From the NCBI RefSeq assembly GCF_000807255.1, contig NZ_CP009268.1, forward strand, positions 186,001-250,000: a DNA stretch of 64,000 bases. The letters are read 5' to 3'. The notes below the pieces were generated by a model. That model had not been told where the DNA came from, made no database searches, and saw only the letters and a program-made list of their open reading frames with translations. This stretch comes from Clostridium pasteurianum DSM 525 = ATCC 6013 (lineage in GTDB: Bacteria > Bacillota > Clostridia > Clostridiales > Clostridiaceae). Made by a program: the position numbers and the translations under genes. Positions 1 to 7,982 of this stretch are shown in pieces. The first letter of the stretch is position 1; every line of letters begins with the position of its first letter.

Positions 1-1667
1 CTGAAGCTAAGATAGAAGCTCCAGTGTATATAGGTGATAATTCAATTATCTATGATAATGCAAAAGTAGGCCCCTATGCTGTAATAGGAAGAAATAATAT
101 AATATTATCGGGAAGCAGTATAAAGAAGAGTGTAGTATTTGATGATTCTTACATTGGTAAAAATGCAGAAATAAGGGGAGCTTTAATAGGTAATAAGGTA
201 AGAATCGGCAGTTGTGTTTCGGCATTTAATGAAAGTGTCATAGGGGATGAAAGCAGTATAGGAGAAAAATCCATAATAAAACCCAAGGTGAAAATTTGGC
301 CAAGCAAAAGTGTAGGAGATAAGGAAATAGTAGCAGAAAATTTAATTTGGAGTGATAAAATTCAAAGGAGTTTTTTCAATAACAGAGGTATTGTGGCAGG
401 AGATATAAACGAAAGTATTACTCCAGAATTTCTGTTTAGGTTGAGTTCAGCTTATGGATATATAGTAGGTGCTGATTCTAAAATAGTTATAAGCTGTAGT
501 GAAGAGGGAGCTGCGCAGGTGCTTAAATATTCAGTAGTCGCAGGGCTTATGTCTATGGGTGTTGAAGTATATGATTTAAACAGGAGCACTTTAGAAATAA
601 CCAGAATGATAACTGTATCTATGGGGTTTAATGGAGGAATACATGTGTTCCTTCATAAAGATAATAATGAAAAGGCGGATATAGTTTTTATAGATAATAA
701 AGGTCTTAATATCAGTAAAAATATAAGAAGAGAAATAGAAAATAAATTCATAAGACAGGATTTTAGAATGGCAAGGATGGATAACTTTAAATCCATAATA
801 GGTTTAAGTGATTATACTAAGTATTACATTAAAAACATAGTAAATAAAGTGGACAAGAAAATATTAGAAAAGGGTAAGTACAGGATAGTATTTAGTACCA
901 AAAACAGCATTATTAAATGGATATTAATAAATGTATTTAAAGAAATCAAAGTAGATATACTGTTTATAAAAAATATTAATAACCTTCATCAGTTGAGCAG
1001 GAAGGTTGTAGAATCCAAAGCAGATCTTGGTGTATGGATATCAGATAATGAAGATGATTATGTACTGATAGATGAAAAGGGTGAGATTATAAAAAAAGCA
1101 TTGATAGAGGTACTTAAAGCATTAATAATGTTAAATATATTTAATTTTAAAACTTTGGTAGTGCCTGTAGATGCTACTTATTCTATAGAGAAAATAGCAT
1201 ATATGAAGGGAGTGAAATTTATAAGGAGCAAAATGGAACAGGGTAATATAGTAGATGAATATGTGAAAAATGAAAAAGATAAAGACGAAAAAGAAATATT
1301 GTCAGCATATCTGTCTACTATAGATGTCGTCAGCATGTTGTCTTTAATATTAAATTTAATGGCTAAAAGGAATAGTACATTATCAGAACTTATAGGAAAT
1401 GTACCTAAATATTACAGCAGAACAATGCAGATACGATGTCCCTGGGAAATGAAGGGTAAAGTTCTTAGAAATATAATAGAAAATAATAATTTTAATTATT
1501 TGGATTTGACAGAAGGAGTGAGAATAAATTTCCCAAAAGGATGGGTGCTTATTTTGCCTGACTTAGAGGAACCTATATGTAATATTACGGCTGAGGGTGA
1601 AGATGAGGAATATATTGACAGTATTTTAGACGCTGTAACCAATGATATAAAAAAGATAATCCATTAA
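1..1667 (+). CDS. Nucleotidyltransferase/phosphomannomutase-like protein, 3' part only
   Basis: The reading frame is open to the left edge, so the start and the N-terminal nucleotidyltransferase domain lie outside the window. The first ~100 visible codons are hexapeptide repeats of a left-handed beta helix (many I/V-G turns such as YIGKNAEIRG and VRIG). They are followed by ~430 residues resembling the phosphohexomutase domain of bifunctional mannose-1-phosphate guanylyltransferase/phosphomannomutases. That family normally has a GG(I/V)H(V/I)RxSPxDP-type loop before the 'GLNI' segment. Here the loop reads GGIHVFLHKDN, so the serine and proline are missing and mutase activity is doubtful. The likely role is sugar-nucleotide supply for surface glycans, or a regulatory use of the degenerate domain. 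An inverted repeat at 1809-1857 probably ends the transcript. The family call is fairly sure; the substrate is not. Confidence 0.75.
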   Translation, partial: EAKIEAPVYIGDNSIIYDNAKVGPYAVIGRNNIILSGSSIKKSVVFDDSYIGKNAEIRGALIGNKVRIGSCVSAFNESVIGDESSIGEKSIIKPKVKIWPSKSVGDKEIVAENLIWSDKIQRSFFNNRGIVAGDINESITPEFLFRLSSAYGYIVGADSKIVISCSEEGAAQVLKYSVVAGLMSMGVEVYDLNRSTLEITRMITVSMGFNGGIHVFLHKDNNEKADIVFIDNKGLNISKNIRREIENKFIRQDFRMARMDNFKSIIGLSDYTKYYIKNIVNKVDKKILEKGKYRIVFSTKNSIIKWILINVFKEIKVDILFIKNINNLHQLSRKVVESKADLGVWISDNEDDYVLIDEKGEIIKKALIEVLKALIMLNIFNFKTLVVPVDATYSIEKIAYMKGVKFIRSKMEQGNIVDEYVKNEKDKDEKEILSAYLSTIDVVSMLSLILNLMAKRNSTLSELIGNVPKYYSRTMQIRCPWEMKGKVLRNIIENNNFNYLDLTEGVRINFPKGWVLILPDLEEPICNITAEGEDEEYIDSILDAVTNDIKKIIH

Positions 1668-1808
1668 ATGGATTTAGTCCTATAATATTTAATTTTGAAT
1701 ATATGGTTGTGATAATGAAGCAGTTTATTTTAGTAATATAAATAAATTGTTTGTGAAATTAATAAAATAATAATGACAAAGGAAATAAAAATTGTATAAT
1801 TATAAAAG

Positions 1809-1857
1809 TAGGGACAATAATATTAATATATTTAAAAAATTAATATTATTATCCCTA
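1809..1857 (+). terminator. Inverted repeat, probable terminator after the phosphomutase-like gene
   Basis: The arms agggacaataatattaa and ttaatattattatccct flank an A/T-rich loop and form a long stem. The T-run after the stem is weak on the + strand, so termination efficiency is uncertain. The repeat sits between the upstream gene and the promoter of the aspS2 T-box transcript. Confidence 0.5.
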
Positions 1858-1863
1858 AAAGTA

Positions 1864-1892
1864 TTGTATTAACCATCATAAGGTTATATAAT
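1864..1892 (+). promoter_or_regulatory. Sigma-A type promoter for the aspS2-gatCAB T-box transcript
   Basis: A TTGTAT -35 element at 1864-1869 and a perfect TATAAT -10 at 1887-1892 are separated by 17 bp. Transcription would begin near 1899, just before the T-box stem I sequences. Confidence 0.55.
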
Positions 1893-1904
1893 GTAAAAGT
1901 AGAA

Positions 1905-2242
1905 ATCGGTGATGATAGGAAGAGTAAATATAATTGGATTTAGGCATAGGAGAATGAATAAGTAGTAAATTGTTTCTAGTTATTTATAAATTCCATGTAA
2001 GAGAGTTGGGAGTGCTGAGAACCCAATATGAAGATTATATTGAAGAACATCCTTGAACAGTTAACTGAAAACTTTAAAGTTAGTAGGCTTAAACGGGTGT
2101 CTACCGTTAAAAAGACAGGGTATCGGCTGATTGAAGGTTTTGTCTGTACCTGTGAGAGTGAACATTTTATATGTTAAATAGGATGGTACCGCGAAGTTTT
2201 AATCCGTTCCTATATCGAAAGATATGGAATCGGGTTTTTTTG
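1905..2242 (+). promoter_or_regulatory. T-box riboswitch upstream of aspS2-gatCAB, overlapping Asn/Glu specifier
   Basis: The leader has the T-box layout: an AGGAAGAGTA-like stem I base near 1917-1925, a distal GA-rich motif (agagagttgggag, from about 1999), a specifier region at 2042-2050 (gaaGAACat), the T-box sequence aataggatggtaccgcg at 2177-2193, and a terminator hairpin (ccgttcctatatc/gatatggaatcgg plus a T-run) at about 2203-2238. By alignment with the ileS T-box in this window, the specifier codon is AAC (Asn) at 2046-2048. One base upstream lies GAA (Glu, 2045-2047). An overlapping Asn/Glu specifier has been described for the Clostridium acetobutylicum transamidation operon. Uncharged tRNA would favour antitermination and so raise aspS2-gatCAB expression. 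Confidence 0.9.
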
Positions 2243-2331
2243 TATTTATAAGATTATGTTACAAAAATGAGTAATTATAAGCATAGTTTTTAGATAGCTT
2301 ACAGAGATTATACATAGGAGGGTTATTTTAA

Positions 2332-3624
2332 ATGAAAGATATTTATGTAAAAGATGTGGCAGCTTTAGAAGATGGTACAGAGGTAGAATTAAAGGGTTGG
2401 GTACATAAGATATATGATCTTGGAAAGATAAGTTTTGTAAAGCTTAGAGACAAGACAGGAATAATACAGATTGTCATAGATGAAAGTCTTAATGTTAAGT
2501 TAAGACTGGAAATGTGCATAGCAGTAAAGGGTAAAAAAGTAAAGAATGAAAAAGCACCTGAAGGAATAGAAGTTCAGGTAGATGAATTAAAGGTATTAGG
2601 TAAGACTTATTATGATAAACTTCCCTTTGCAATAAATGCGGGAAAAATTAAAGCAGCTTTAGAAACACAGCTTGATCATAGAACTATAAGTTTAAGAGCT
2701 CCAAAGATAACTGCTGTATTTAAAGTACAGGAAAAGATAGCAGATGCCTTTAAGGATTATTTAAAGGGACAAAACTTCACAGAAGTATATACACCAAAGA
2801 TAATTGCATCTGGAACAGAAGGTGGAAGTGAATTATTTACAGTGAATTATTTTGATCACAGAGCTTTTCTTGCACAAAGTCCACAATTCTATAAACAGAT
2901 GATGGTTGGTTCAGGTTTTGAAAGAATATTTGAAATAGGTCACGCTTATAGAGCTGAACTTCATAATACTTACAGACATTTAAATGAGTATGTAAGCTTA
3001 GACCTTGAAATGGGTTTTATAGAAGATGAATTTGAAATAATGGATCTAGAAGAAGGTTTTATGAATTATCTGTTCAAATATATTAAAAAAGAATGTTCAG
3101 CAGAATTAAAGCTTTATAATATTGAACTTCCAGAGGAAGTTAAGATTCCTAGAATAACATTGTTCGATGCACAGGAAATTCTACTTAAAGAATATGGAAA
3201 AAGATCTCCAAAGGGCAATATTGATAATGAAGGAGAAAAATTATTCGCAGAATACGTGAAGAAGGAATACGGCAGTGATTTTGTGTTCTTAACAAAATAT
3301 CCAGCTGCAAAGAGGCCAATGTACACAATGCCGGATGACGAAATAGAAGGCGCTACAAGAAGTTTTGACCTTATATATAAAGGACTTGAAATTACTACAG
3401 GCGGACAGAGAATCCATGACTATGAAGAATTAGTTGCAAATATTGCAAAAATGGGCTTCAAAACAGAAGAATTTGAATTCTATACAGATAATTTTAGATA
3501 TGGAATGCCTCCTCACGGTGGTCTTGCTATAGGTCTTGAGAGACTTACTATGAAAATACTAGGCTTAGACAATATAAGAGAAGCAGCATTGCTTCCAAGA
3601 GATATGAAGAGAATAACACCTTAA
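2332..3624 (+). CDS. aspS2: Non-discriminating (archaeal-type) aspartyl-tRNA synthetase AspS2
   Basis: This class II synthetase charges tRNA with Asp and, as the non-discriminating form, probably also makes Asp-tRNA(Asn) for GatCAB to amidate. It has an N-terminal OB-fold anticodon domain (about residues 1-105) and a catalytic core with motif 2 (FERIFEIGHAYRAE, near residue 200) and motif 3 (GLAIGLERL, near residue 400). The length of 430 residues fits the archaeal/eukaryotic-type AspRS rather than the ~590-residue bacterial form, which has a GAD insertion domain. The ATG follows the ribosome binding site GGAGGG. The upstream T-box and the downstream gatCAB genes support the tRNA(Asn) role. 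An asparaginyl-tRNA synthetase is the main alternative, but an Asn enzyme would not need GatCAB beside it. Confidence 0.85.
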   Translation: MKDIYVKDVAALEDGTEVELKGWVHKIYDLGKISFVKLRDKTGIIQIVIDESLNVKLRLEMCIAVKGKKVKNEKAPEGIEVQVDELKVLGKTYYDKLPFAINAGKIKAALETQLDHRTISLRAPKITAVFKVQEKIADAFKDYLKGQNFTEVYTPKIIASGTEGGSELFTVNYFDHRAFLAQSPQFYKQMMVGSGFERIFEIGHAYRAELHNTYRHLNEYVSLDLEMGFIEDEFEIMDLEEGFMNYLFKYIKKECSAELKLYNIELPEEVKIPRITLFDAQEILLKEYGKRSPKGNIDNEGEKLFAEYVKKEYGSDFVFLTKYPAAKRPMYTMPDDEIEGATRSFDLIYKGLEITTGGQRIHDYEELVANIAKMGFKTEEFEFYTDNFRYGMPPHGGLAIGLERLTMKILGLDNIREAALLPRDMKRITP

Positions 3625-3865
3625 GAAAAGTATAAAGTTTAAAGAACAAATATCAAATTTGGAAAAAACGAAACAAACTATTAAGTTAGTTCAAGTACTA
3701 TTCACAGTGTGAATGCTATCATTTTTAATCGAGGTTAAGTCAAGATTAGGGCTTTCACTTTGACATCTGGTGGCAATCTTTAGTTTTTTCATCCAGCGTT
3801 AGCAAGATGAAAAGCTATCACCCGTTAATGAACAAAATATACATTTATAAAGGGAGTGAATTTAA
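3625..3865 (+). other. Structured spacer between aspS2 and gatC
   Basis: This 241-bp stretch has no convincing reading frame. It holds at least two hairpins, ttcaca/tgtgaa at about 3711-3723 and ttttcatc/gatgaaaa at about 3785-3812. The second is not followed by a T-run, so it does not look like a terminator. It may be an RNA processing site, a decayed repeat or an internal regulatory leader. No promoter was recognised. gatC's ribosome binding site (agggagtg) lies at 3851-3858. Confidence 0.4.
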
Positions 3866-4153
3866 TTGGAACATGTAAGTGTTGAAGAAGTTAAGCACAT
3901 TGCTAAGCTGTCAAAATTGAGTTTTACAGAAGAGGAAACTTTAAAGATAGCTAAGGAATTTGAAGCTATACTTACTCATTTTAAAACTATAGATAATTTG
4001 GATTTAGAGGATGTAAATCTAAATGAATATGATGAAGTTAATACAGAATTCAGAAAAGATATTCCACAGATTTTTGAAGATAAGAAAAAACTTATGCAGA
4101 ATGTAAAGAATCTTAGAGATGGTGGAATTCAGGTTCCTAAGATAATAGAGTAG
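3866..4153 (+). CDS. gatC: Asp-tRNA(Asn)/Glu-tRNA(Gln) amidotransferase subunit C
   Basis: The 95-residue protein has the GatC signature near its start (VKHIAKLSKLSFTEEE) and the usual family length. GatC wraps around the GatA/GatB interface and stabilises the amidotransferase that converts misacylated Asp-tRNA(Asn) and Glu-tRNA(Gln). The start is TTG at 3866, eight bases after the AGGGAGTG ribosome binding site. No ATG lies at a usable distance. gatA starts about 37 bp downstream, consistent with one operon. Confidence 0.93.
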   Translation: MEHVSVEEVKHIAKLSKLSFTEEETLKIAKEFEAILTHFKTIDNLDLEDVNLNEYDEVNTEFRKDIPQIFEDKKKLMQNVKNLRDGGIQVPKIIE

Positions 4154-4190
4154 TAGTTTAGTAGAAATAGCAAGATTGGGAGGGAAAACT

Positions 4191-5660
4191 TTGGAAATAG
4201 AAAAGATGTCCGTGGAACAATTAAGAGACGGTATAAGAGAAAAAGTTTTTACATCAGAAGAAGTAGTTAAATTCTATTTTGATAGAATAAAAAAAATAGA
4301 TGGAGATGTAAATTCATATTTGACACTTTGCGAAGAAGATGCTATTAAAGAAGCTAAGAGCATAGATGAAAGGATAGCAAAGGGTGAAAAAGTAGGTAAA
4401 CTTGCAGGAGTTCCTATTGCAATAAAGGATAATATATGTACGGATGGGATAAAGACAACTTGTGCTTCAAAGATGCTGGAGGATTTTATACCACCTTATG
4501 ATGCAACGGTTATAAATAAGTTAAGAGAAGAGGATGCAGTAATAATAGGAAAAACTAATATGGATGAATTTGCTATGGGTTCTTCTACAGAAAATTCTGC
4601 ATTTAAGACTACTAAAAATCCCTATGATTTAGAGAGAGTACCAGGAGGATCCTCCGGTGGTTCAGCCGCTGCAGTAGGAGCAGAGCTTGCACCAGTTTCT
4701 CTAGGCTCTGATACTGGCGGATCTATAAGACAGCCGGCAGCCTTTTGCGGAGTGGTAGGATTAAAACCTACTTATGGTCTTGTATCAAGATTTGGTCTTA
4801 TAGCTTTTGGATCTTCGCTGGATCAGATAGGACCTTTTTCAAAGAATATCAGGGATTGTGCCCTTACTCTTGAAGTTATAGCGGGAACAGATTCACTAGA
4901 CAATACAAGTTCTAAGAAAATTCAGGATACGGATTATTTAAATGGAATTGAAGATGGAGTAAAAGGATTAAAGGTAGGAGTACCAAAAGAATTCTTAGGT
5001 GAAGGTTTAGATGAACAGATAAAAGAATCTGTAGTAAATTCTATTGAAAAGCTTAAAGCACTAGGTGCTGAAGTAGAGGAAATATCATTGCCTATTACAA
5101 AGGAAGGTCTTTCAGCTTACTACATAATATCTTCAGCAGAAGCCAGTTCAAATCTATCCAGATTTGACGGTATTAGATATGGTCATAGAGCAGAGGACTA
5201 TGAAGATGTATATGATTTAATGGAGAAGAGCAGAAATGAAGGTTTTGGGGAAGAAGTTAAGAGAAGAATAATGCTTGGAAATTATGCACTATCTTCAGGA
5301 TATTATGATGCTTACTATAAAAGAGCCTTGAAGCTTAAGAAAAAGGTTAAAGAGCAGTTTGAAGAAGTATTTTCTAAATATGATATTATAGTGAGTCCTG
5401 TATCACCGGTACTTCCTTTTAAATGCGGCGAAAAGAAGGATAATCCTCTAGAGATGTATCTTGCAGATATATACACTGTAAATATAAATCTTGCAGGTAT
5501 ACCGGGAATTTCTATGCCTTGTGGACAGAGCAGGGAAGGTCTTCCTATAGGAGTACAGCTTCTTGGACCTCACTTTGGTGAAAAGAAGATATTTAAAGCT
5601 GCCTTTGCTCTTGAAGAAGCTTTAAAAAATGATGGATTTCAGCTTGTAAATAAAAGATAA
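4191..5660 (+). CDS. gatA: Asp-tRNA(Asn)/Glu-tRNA(Gln) amidotransferase subunit A
   Basis: This amidase-signature subunit releases ammonia from glutamine for the GatB active site. The Ser-cisSer-Lys triad is visible as the lysine in AIKDN (about residue 80) and the serines of GGSSGGSAAAV plus GSDTGGSIRQPA (about residues 150-180). TTG at 4191 is preferred as start because GGGAGG lies about 7 bases upstream. A start at TTG 4176 would place the ribosome binding site inside the coding region. The resulting length of about 489 residues matches the family. It lies between gatC and gatB in the T-box operon. Confidence 0.95.
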   Translation: MEIEKMSVEQLRDGIREKVFTSEEVVKFYFDRIKKIDGDVNSYLTLCEEDAIKEAKSIDERIAKGEKVGKLAGVPIAIKDNICTDGIKTTCASKMLEDFIPPYDATVINKLREEDAVIIGKTNMDEFAMGSSTENSAFKTTKNPYDLERVPGGSSGGSAAAVGAELAPVSLGSDTGGSIRQPAAFCGVVGLKPTYGLVSRFGLIAFGSSLDQIGPFSKNIRDCALTLEVIAGTDSLDNTSSKKIQDTDYLNGIEDGVKGLKVGVPKEFLGEGLDEQIKESVVNSIEKLKALGAEVEEISLPITKEGLSAYYIISSAEASSNLSRFDGIRYGHRAEDYEDVYDLMEKSRNEGFGEEVKRRIMLGNYALSSGYYDAYYKRALKLKKKVKEQFEEVFSKYDIIVSPVSPVLPFKCGEKKDNPLEMYLADIYTVNINLAGIPGISMPCGQSREGLPIGVQLLGPHFGEKKIFKAAFALEEALKNDGFQLVNKR

Positions 5661-5720
5661 AAATTCAGATAATAAAGTTCAAATTACGAATAATAGTTAA
5701 GGAATAATGAGTTAGAAATG

Positions 5721-5757
5721 GAAAGGGGGCAGGCAGCTTTGCTGCTGCATTATTATG
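5721..5757 (+). promoter_or_regulatory. Distant gatB ribosome binding site with an intervening hairpin
   Basis: The only good Shine-Dalgarno sequence (aaaggggg, 5722-5729) lies about 25 bases before the gatB ATG at 5755, too far for normal initiation. A short hairpin (gcagc-ttt-gctgc, 5733-5745) lies between them and could bring the two together. No alternative start is available upstream, because an in-frame TAG sits at 5713-5715. Confidence 0.45.
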
Positions 5758-7194
5758 AGTTATGAAACTATAATAGGATTAGAAATACATGCAGAGCTTA
5801 ACACTAAAACTAAGATATTCTGTAATTGTTCCACTAAGTTTGGTGCAAAGCCTAATGAAAATACATGTCCTGTATGCATGGGACTTCCAGGAACATTACC
5901 TGTTCTAAATGAAGAAGTAGTTAAACTAGCTGTAAAGGCTGGAACAGCATTAAATTGTAAAATAAATAAATTAAATAAAATGGATAGAAAGAATTATTTT
6001 TATCCAGATCTCCCTAAGGCATATCAGATATCTCAGCTTGATATACCTATATGCGGACCTGGTCACGTAGACATTGAAACTGAAAAGGGAGAAAGAACTG
6101 TAAGGTTAAACAGAATACACATAGAAGAGGATGCAGGAAAACTTGTGCATTTAGAGTATGAACCATACTCACTTATAGATTACAATCGTGTGGGAGTTCC
6201 TCTTATAGAAATAGTTACAGAGCCAGATATGCGTTCACCAGAGGAGGCAGTAACATTCCTTAGAACGCTAAAGGCTATTCTTGAGTATGGTGGTATTTCC
6301 GATTGTAGAATGGAACAGGGTTCTCTAAGATGTGATGCCAACATATCCCTTAGAGAGGTTGGTAGAGAAGAGTATAATACTAAAGTAGAAATAAAGAACA
6401 TAAACTCCTTCAGAGAGCTTCAAAAAGCACTGGAAAAAGAAGAAAAACGTCAAAAAGAGCTTTATGACTTTGGAGAAGCTTTCAGAATAGTTCAGGAAAC
6501 AAGAAGATGGGATGCTGGAAAGGGAAAAACTGTAACTATGAGAAGCAAGGAAGATGCTAATGATTACAGATATTTTCCAGAACCAGATATAATACCTATA
6601 GTAATTAAAGATGAGATAATTGAAAAAGTTAAAGAAGATATGCCGGAGCTTCCAGAAGAAAGAAGAGAGAGATTCATCAAGCAATATGGACTTTCGGAAA
6701 AAGAAGTAAATATTCTAGTTTCTGATAAACATTTCGCAGAATATTATGAGGATGTTGTTAAACTAGGTGCCGACGCAAAAAGCGTATCAAACTGGATGCT
6801 TTCAGATATGCTCAGACTTATAAAGGAACAGGAAATTGAATTTAAAGATATTCCTGTAAAAAAAGAGGATATGGCATTCCTTTTAAAGATGGTTGCAGAT
6901 AAGAAGCTAAGTGTAACCTCTGCAAAGAGCGTCTTTGAGGATATGTTTAAAACAGGAAAACATCCTGAAGACATTGTAAAGGAAAAGGGATTATCACAGA
7001 TAAGCGACAGTAATGCTATTTTAGAAATAGCTATAGCAGTACTGCAGGCAAATCCACAGTCAGTAAGTGACTATAAGGCTGGAAAAACTCAAGCTGTAGG
7101 ATATTTGGTAGGTCAAGTTATGAAGCAGAGTAAGGGTAAAGCAAATCCTAAGATGGCTAGGGATATATTGGAAGAAAAGATAAAGGAAATGTAG
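5755..7194 (+). CDS. gatB: Asp-tRNA(Asn)/Glu-tRNA(Gln) amidotransferase subunit B
   Basis: GatB binds the misacylated tRNA, activates the side-chain carboxylate with ATP and receives ammonia from GatA. The N-terminal signature YETIIGLEIHAELNT and the zinc-type cysteines of FCNCS and CPVCMG are present. So are the GVPLIEIVTEPD and DYRYFPEPD motifs and a C-terminal YqeY-like tail domain (about residues 330-479). The 479-residue length is typical. It is the last gene of the operon and is followed by a hairpin terminator. Its translation start region is unusual and is described separately. Confidence 0.96.
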   Translation: MSYETIIGLEIHAELNTKTKIFCNCSTKFGAKPNENTCPVCMGLPGTLPVLNEEVVKLAVKAGTALNCKINKLNKMDRKNYFYPDLPKAYQISQLDIPICGPGHVDIETEKGERTVRLNRIHIEEDAGKLVHLEYEPYSLIDYNRVGVPLIEIVTEPDMRSPEEAVTFLRTLKAILEYGGISDCRMEQGSLRCDANISLREVGREEYNTKVEIKNINSFRELQKALEKEEKRQKELYDFGEAFRIVQETRRWDAGKGKTVTMRSKEDANDYRYFPEPDIIPIVIKDEIIEKVKEDMPELPEERRERFIKQYGLSEKEVNILVSDKHFAEYYEDVVKLGADAKSVSNWMLSDMLRLIKEQEIEFKDIPVKKEDMAFLLKMVADKKLSVTSAKSVFEDMFKTGKHPEDIVKEKGLSQISDSNAILEIAIAVLQANPQSVSDYKAGKTQAVGYLVGQVMKQSKGKANPKMARDILEEKIKEM

Positions 7195-7244
7195 TATAAG
7201 TTGCTTTAAATAATGTGTTTAGTTAGATTTTTCAAGTTAAGAGA

Positions 7245-7287
7245 TAGAGGTAAGGCCTTATTTGGTGAGTCTTTACCTCTGTTTTAT
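7245..7287 (+). terminator. Rho-independent terminator after gatB
   Basis: The stem tagaggtaa/ttacctct encloses a short loop and is followed by gttttattat. It ends the aspS2-gatCAB transcript about 50 bp after gatB. Confidence 0.8.
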
Positions 7288-7374
7288 TATATTAACACCA
7301 TTATAATTGTATTGATTTGACATGTATTTTTAATTCAAATATATAGATTGTTATATTTATAATAAAAATAATTG

Positions 7375-7426
7375 TTGACAATTAGAAATCTAACTATTAT
7401 ACTTTGATATAGTTAGATTTCTAATT
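7375..7426 (+). promoter_or_regulatory. marR promoter overlapped by a double MarR-type operator
   Basis: TTGACA (7375-7380) and TATACT (7398-7403) are 17 bp apart and form a strong promoter. Perfect 17-bp inverted arms at 7380-7396 and 7410-7426 flank a 13-bp centre. Each arm itself holds the near-palindrome TTAGA-N2-TCTAA. Repressor binding would cover both the -35/-10 spacer and the transcription start, consistent with autorepression by the adjacent MarR protein. Confidence 0.75.
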
Positions 7427-7446
7427 TATTATGTATAGGAGGTAGT

Positions 7447-7887
7447 ATGATGAATAAGTCTAATTTTTCCTTTGAAAGTCCTTATTCAGACTTAATAAGA
7501 AGTATTTCCATAAAAATAAAATTAAAGGCTGATGAAAGGATAAATGAATTAGGATTAAATTCCCAACAGGGGCGCATGATAGGATATATATATGAACATC
7601 AGGATGAGGGAATAATTCAAAAGGATCTTGCAGATGCCTTTCAGCGTAGAGGAGCAAGTATTACCAGTATGCTTCAAGGATTAGAGAAAAAAGGATATAT
7701 TGAACGAAGGATTCCTAAGAACAATGAAAGGCAGAAAAATATCTATGTATTGCCAAAAGGTGCAGCGTTGGTAGAAGAATTTTACAAGATATTTACTGAG
7801 GTTGAAAAAAGTATTGTTGTAGATTTAAACAAAGAAGAACAGGGTCATCTACTATCTCTGTTAGTGAAAGTGAATAAAAATTTATAA
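7447..7887 (+). CDS. MarR-family transcriptional regulator
   Basis: This 146-residue winged-helix protein has the MarR recognition region (IIQKDLADAFQRRGASITSMLQGLEKKGYIER, about residues 57-88) and the usual wing with basic residues. It probably represses itself and the following MATE efflux gene through the palindromic operators in its promoter, with release by a toxic ligand. Two adjacent ATG codons (7447 and 7450) follow an AGGAGGTAG ribosome binding site. The upstream ATG is given. The pairing with an efflux pump is a common MarR arrangement, but the inducing ligand cannot be read from the sequence. Confidence 0.88.
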   Translation: MMNKSNFSFESPYSDLIRSISIKIKLKADERINELGLNSQQGRMIGYIYEHQDEGIIQKDLADAFQRRGASITSMLQGLEKKGYIERRIPKNNERQKNIYVLPKGAALVEEFYKIFTEVEKSIVVDLNKEEQGHLLSLLVKVNKNL

Positions 7888-7982
7888 ATTTTTATTCACT
7901 GGATTATACTTAATTATACCTATATAGTTAGAAGCTTAACAGTATGAAATCTAACAATAAGAGTCGTGAAGGGGAGAGGGAT

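Noticed and set aside
7920-7960. Second full MarR operator before the MATE gene
   Set aside because: Only a half-site (tagttagaag) and a loose atctaac are present; they do not make a convincing palindrome.
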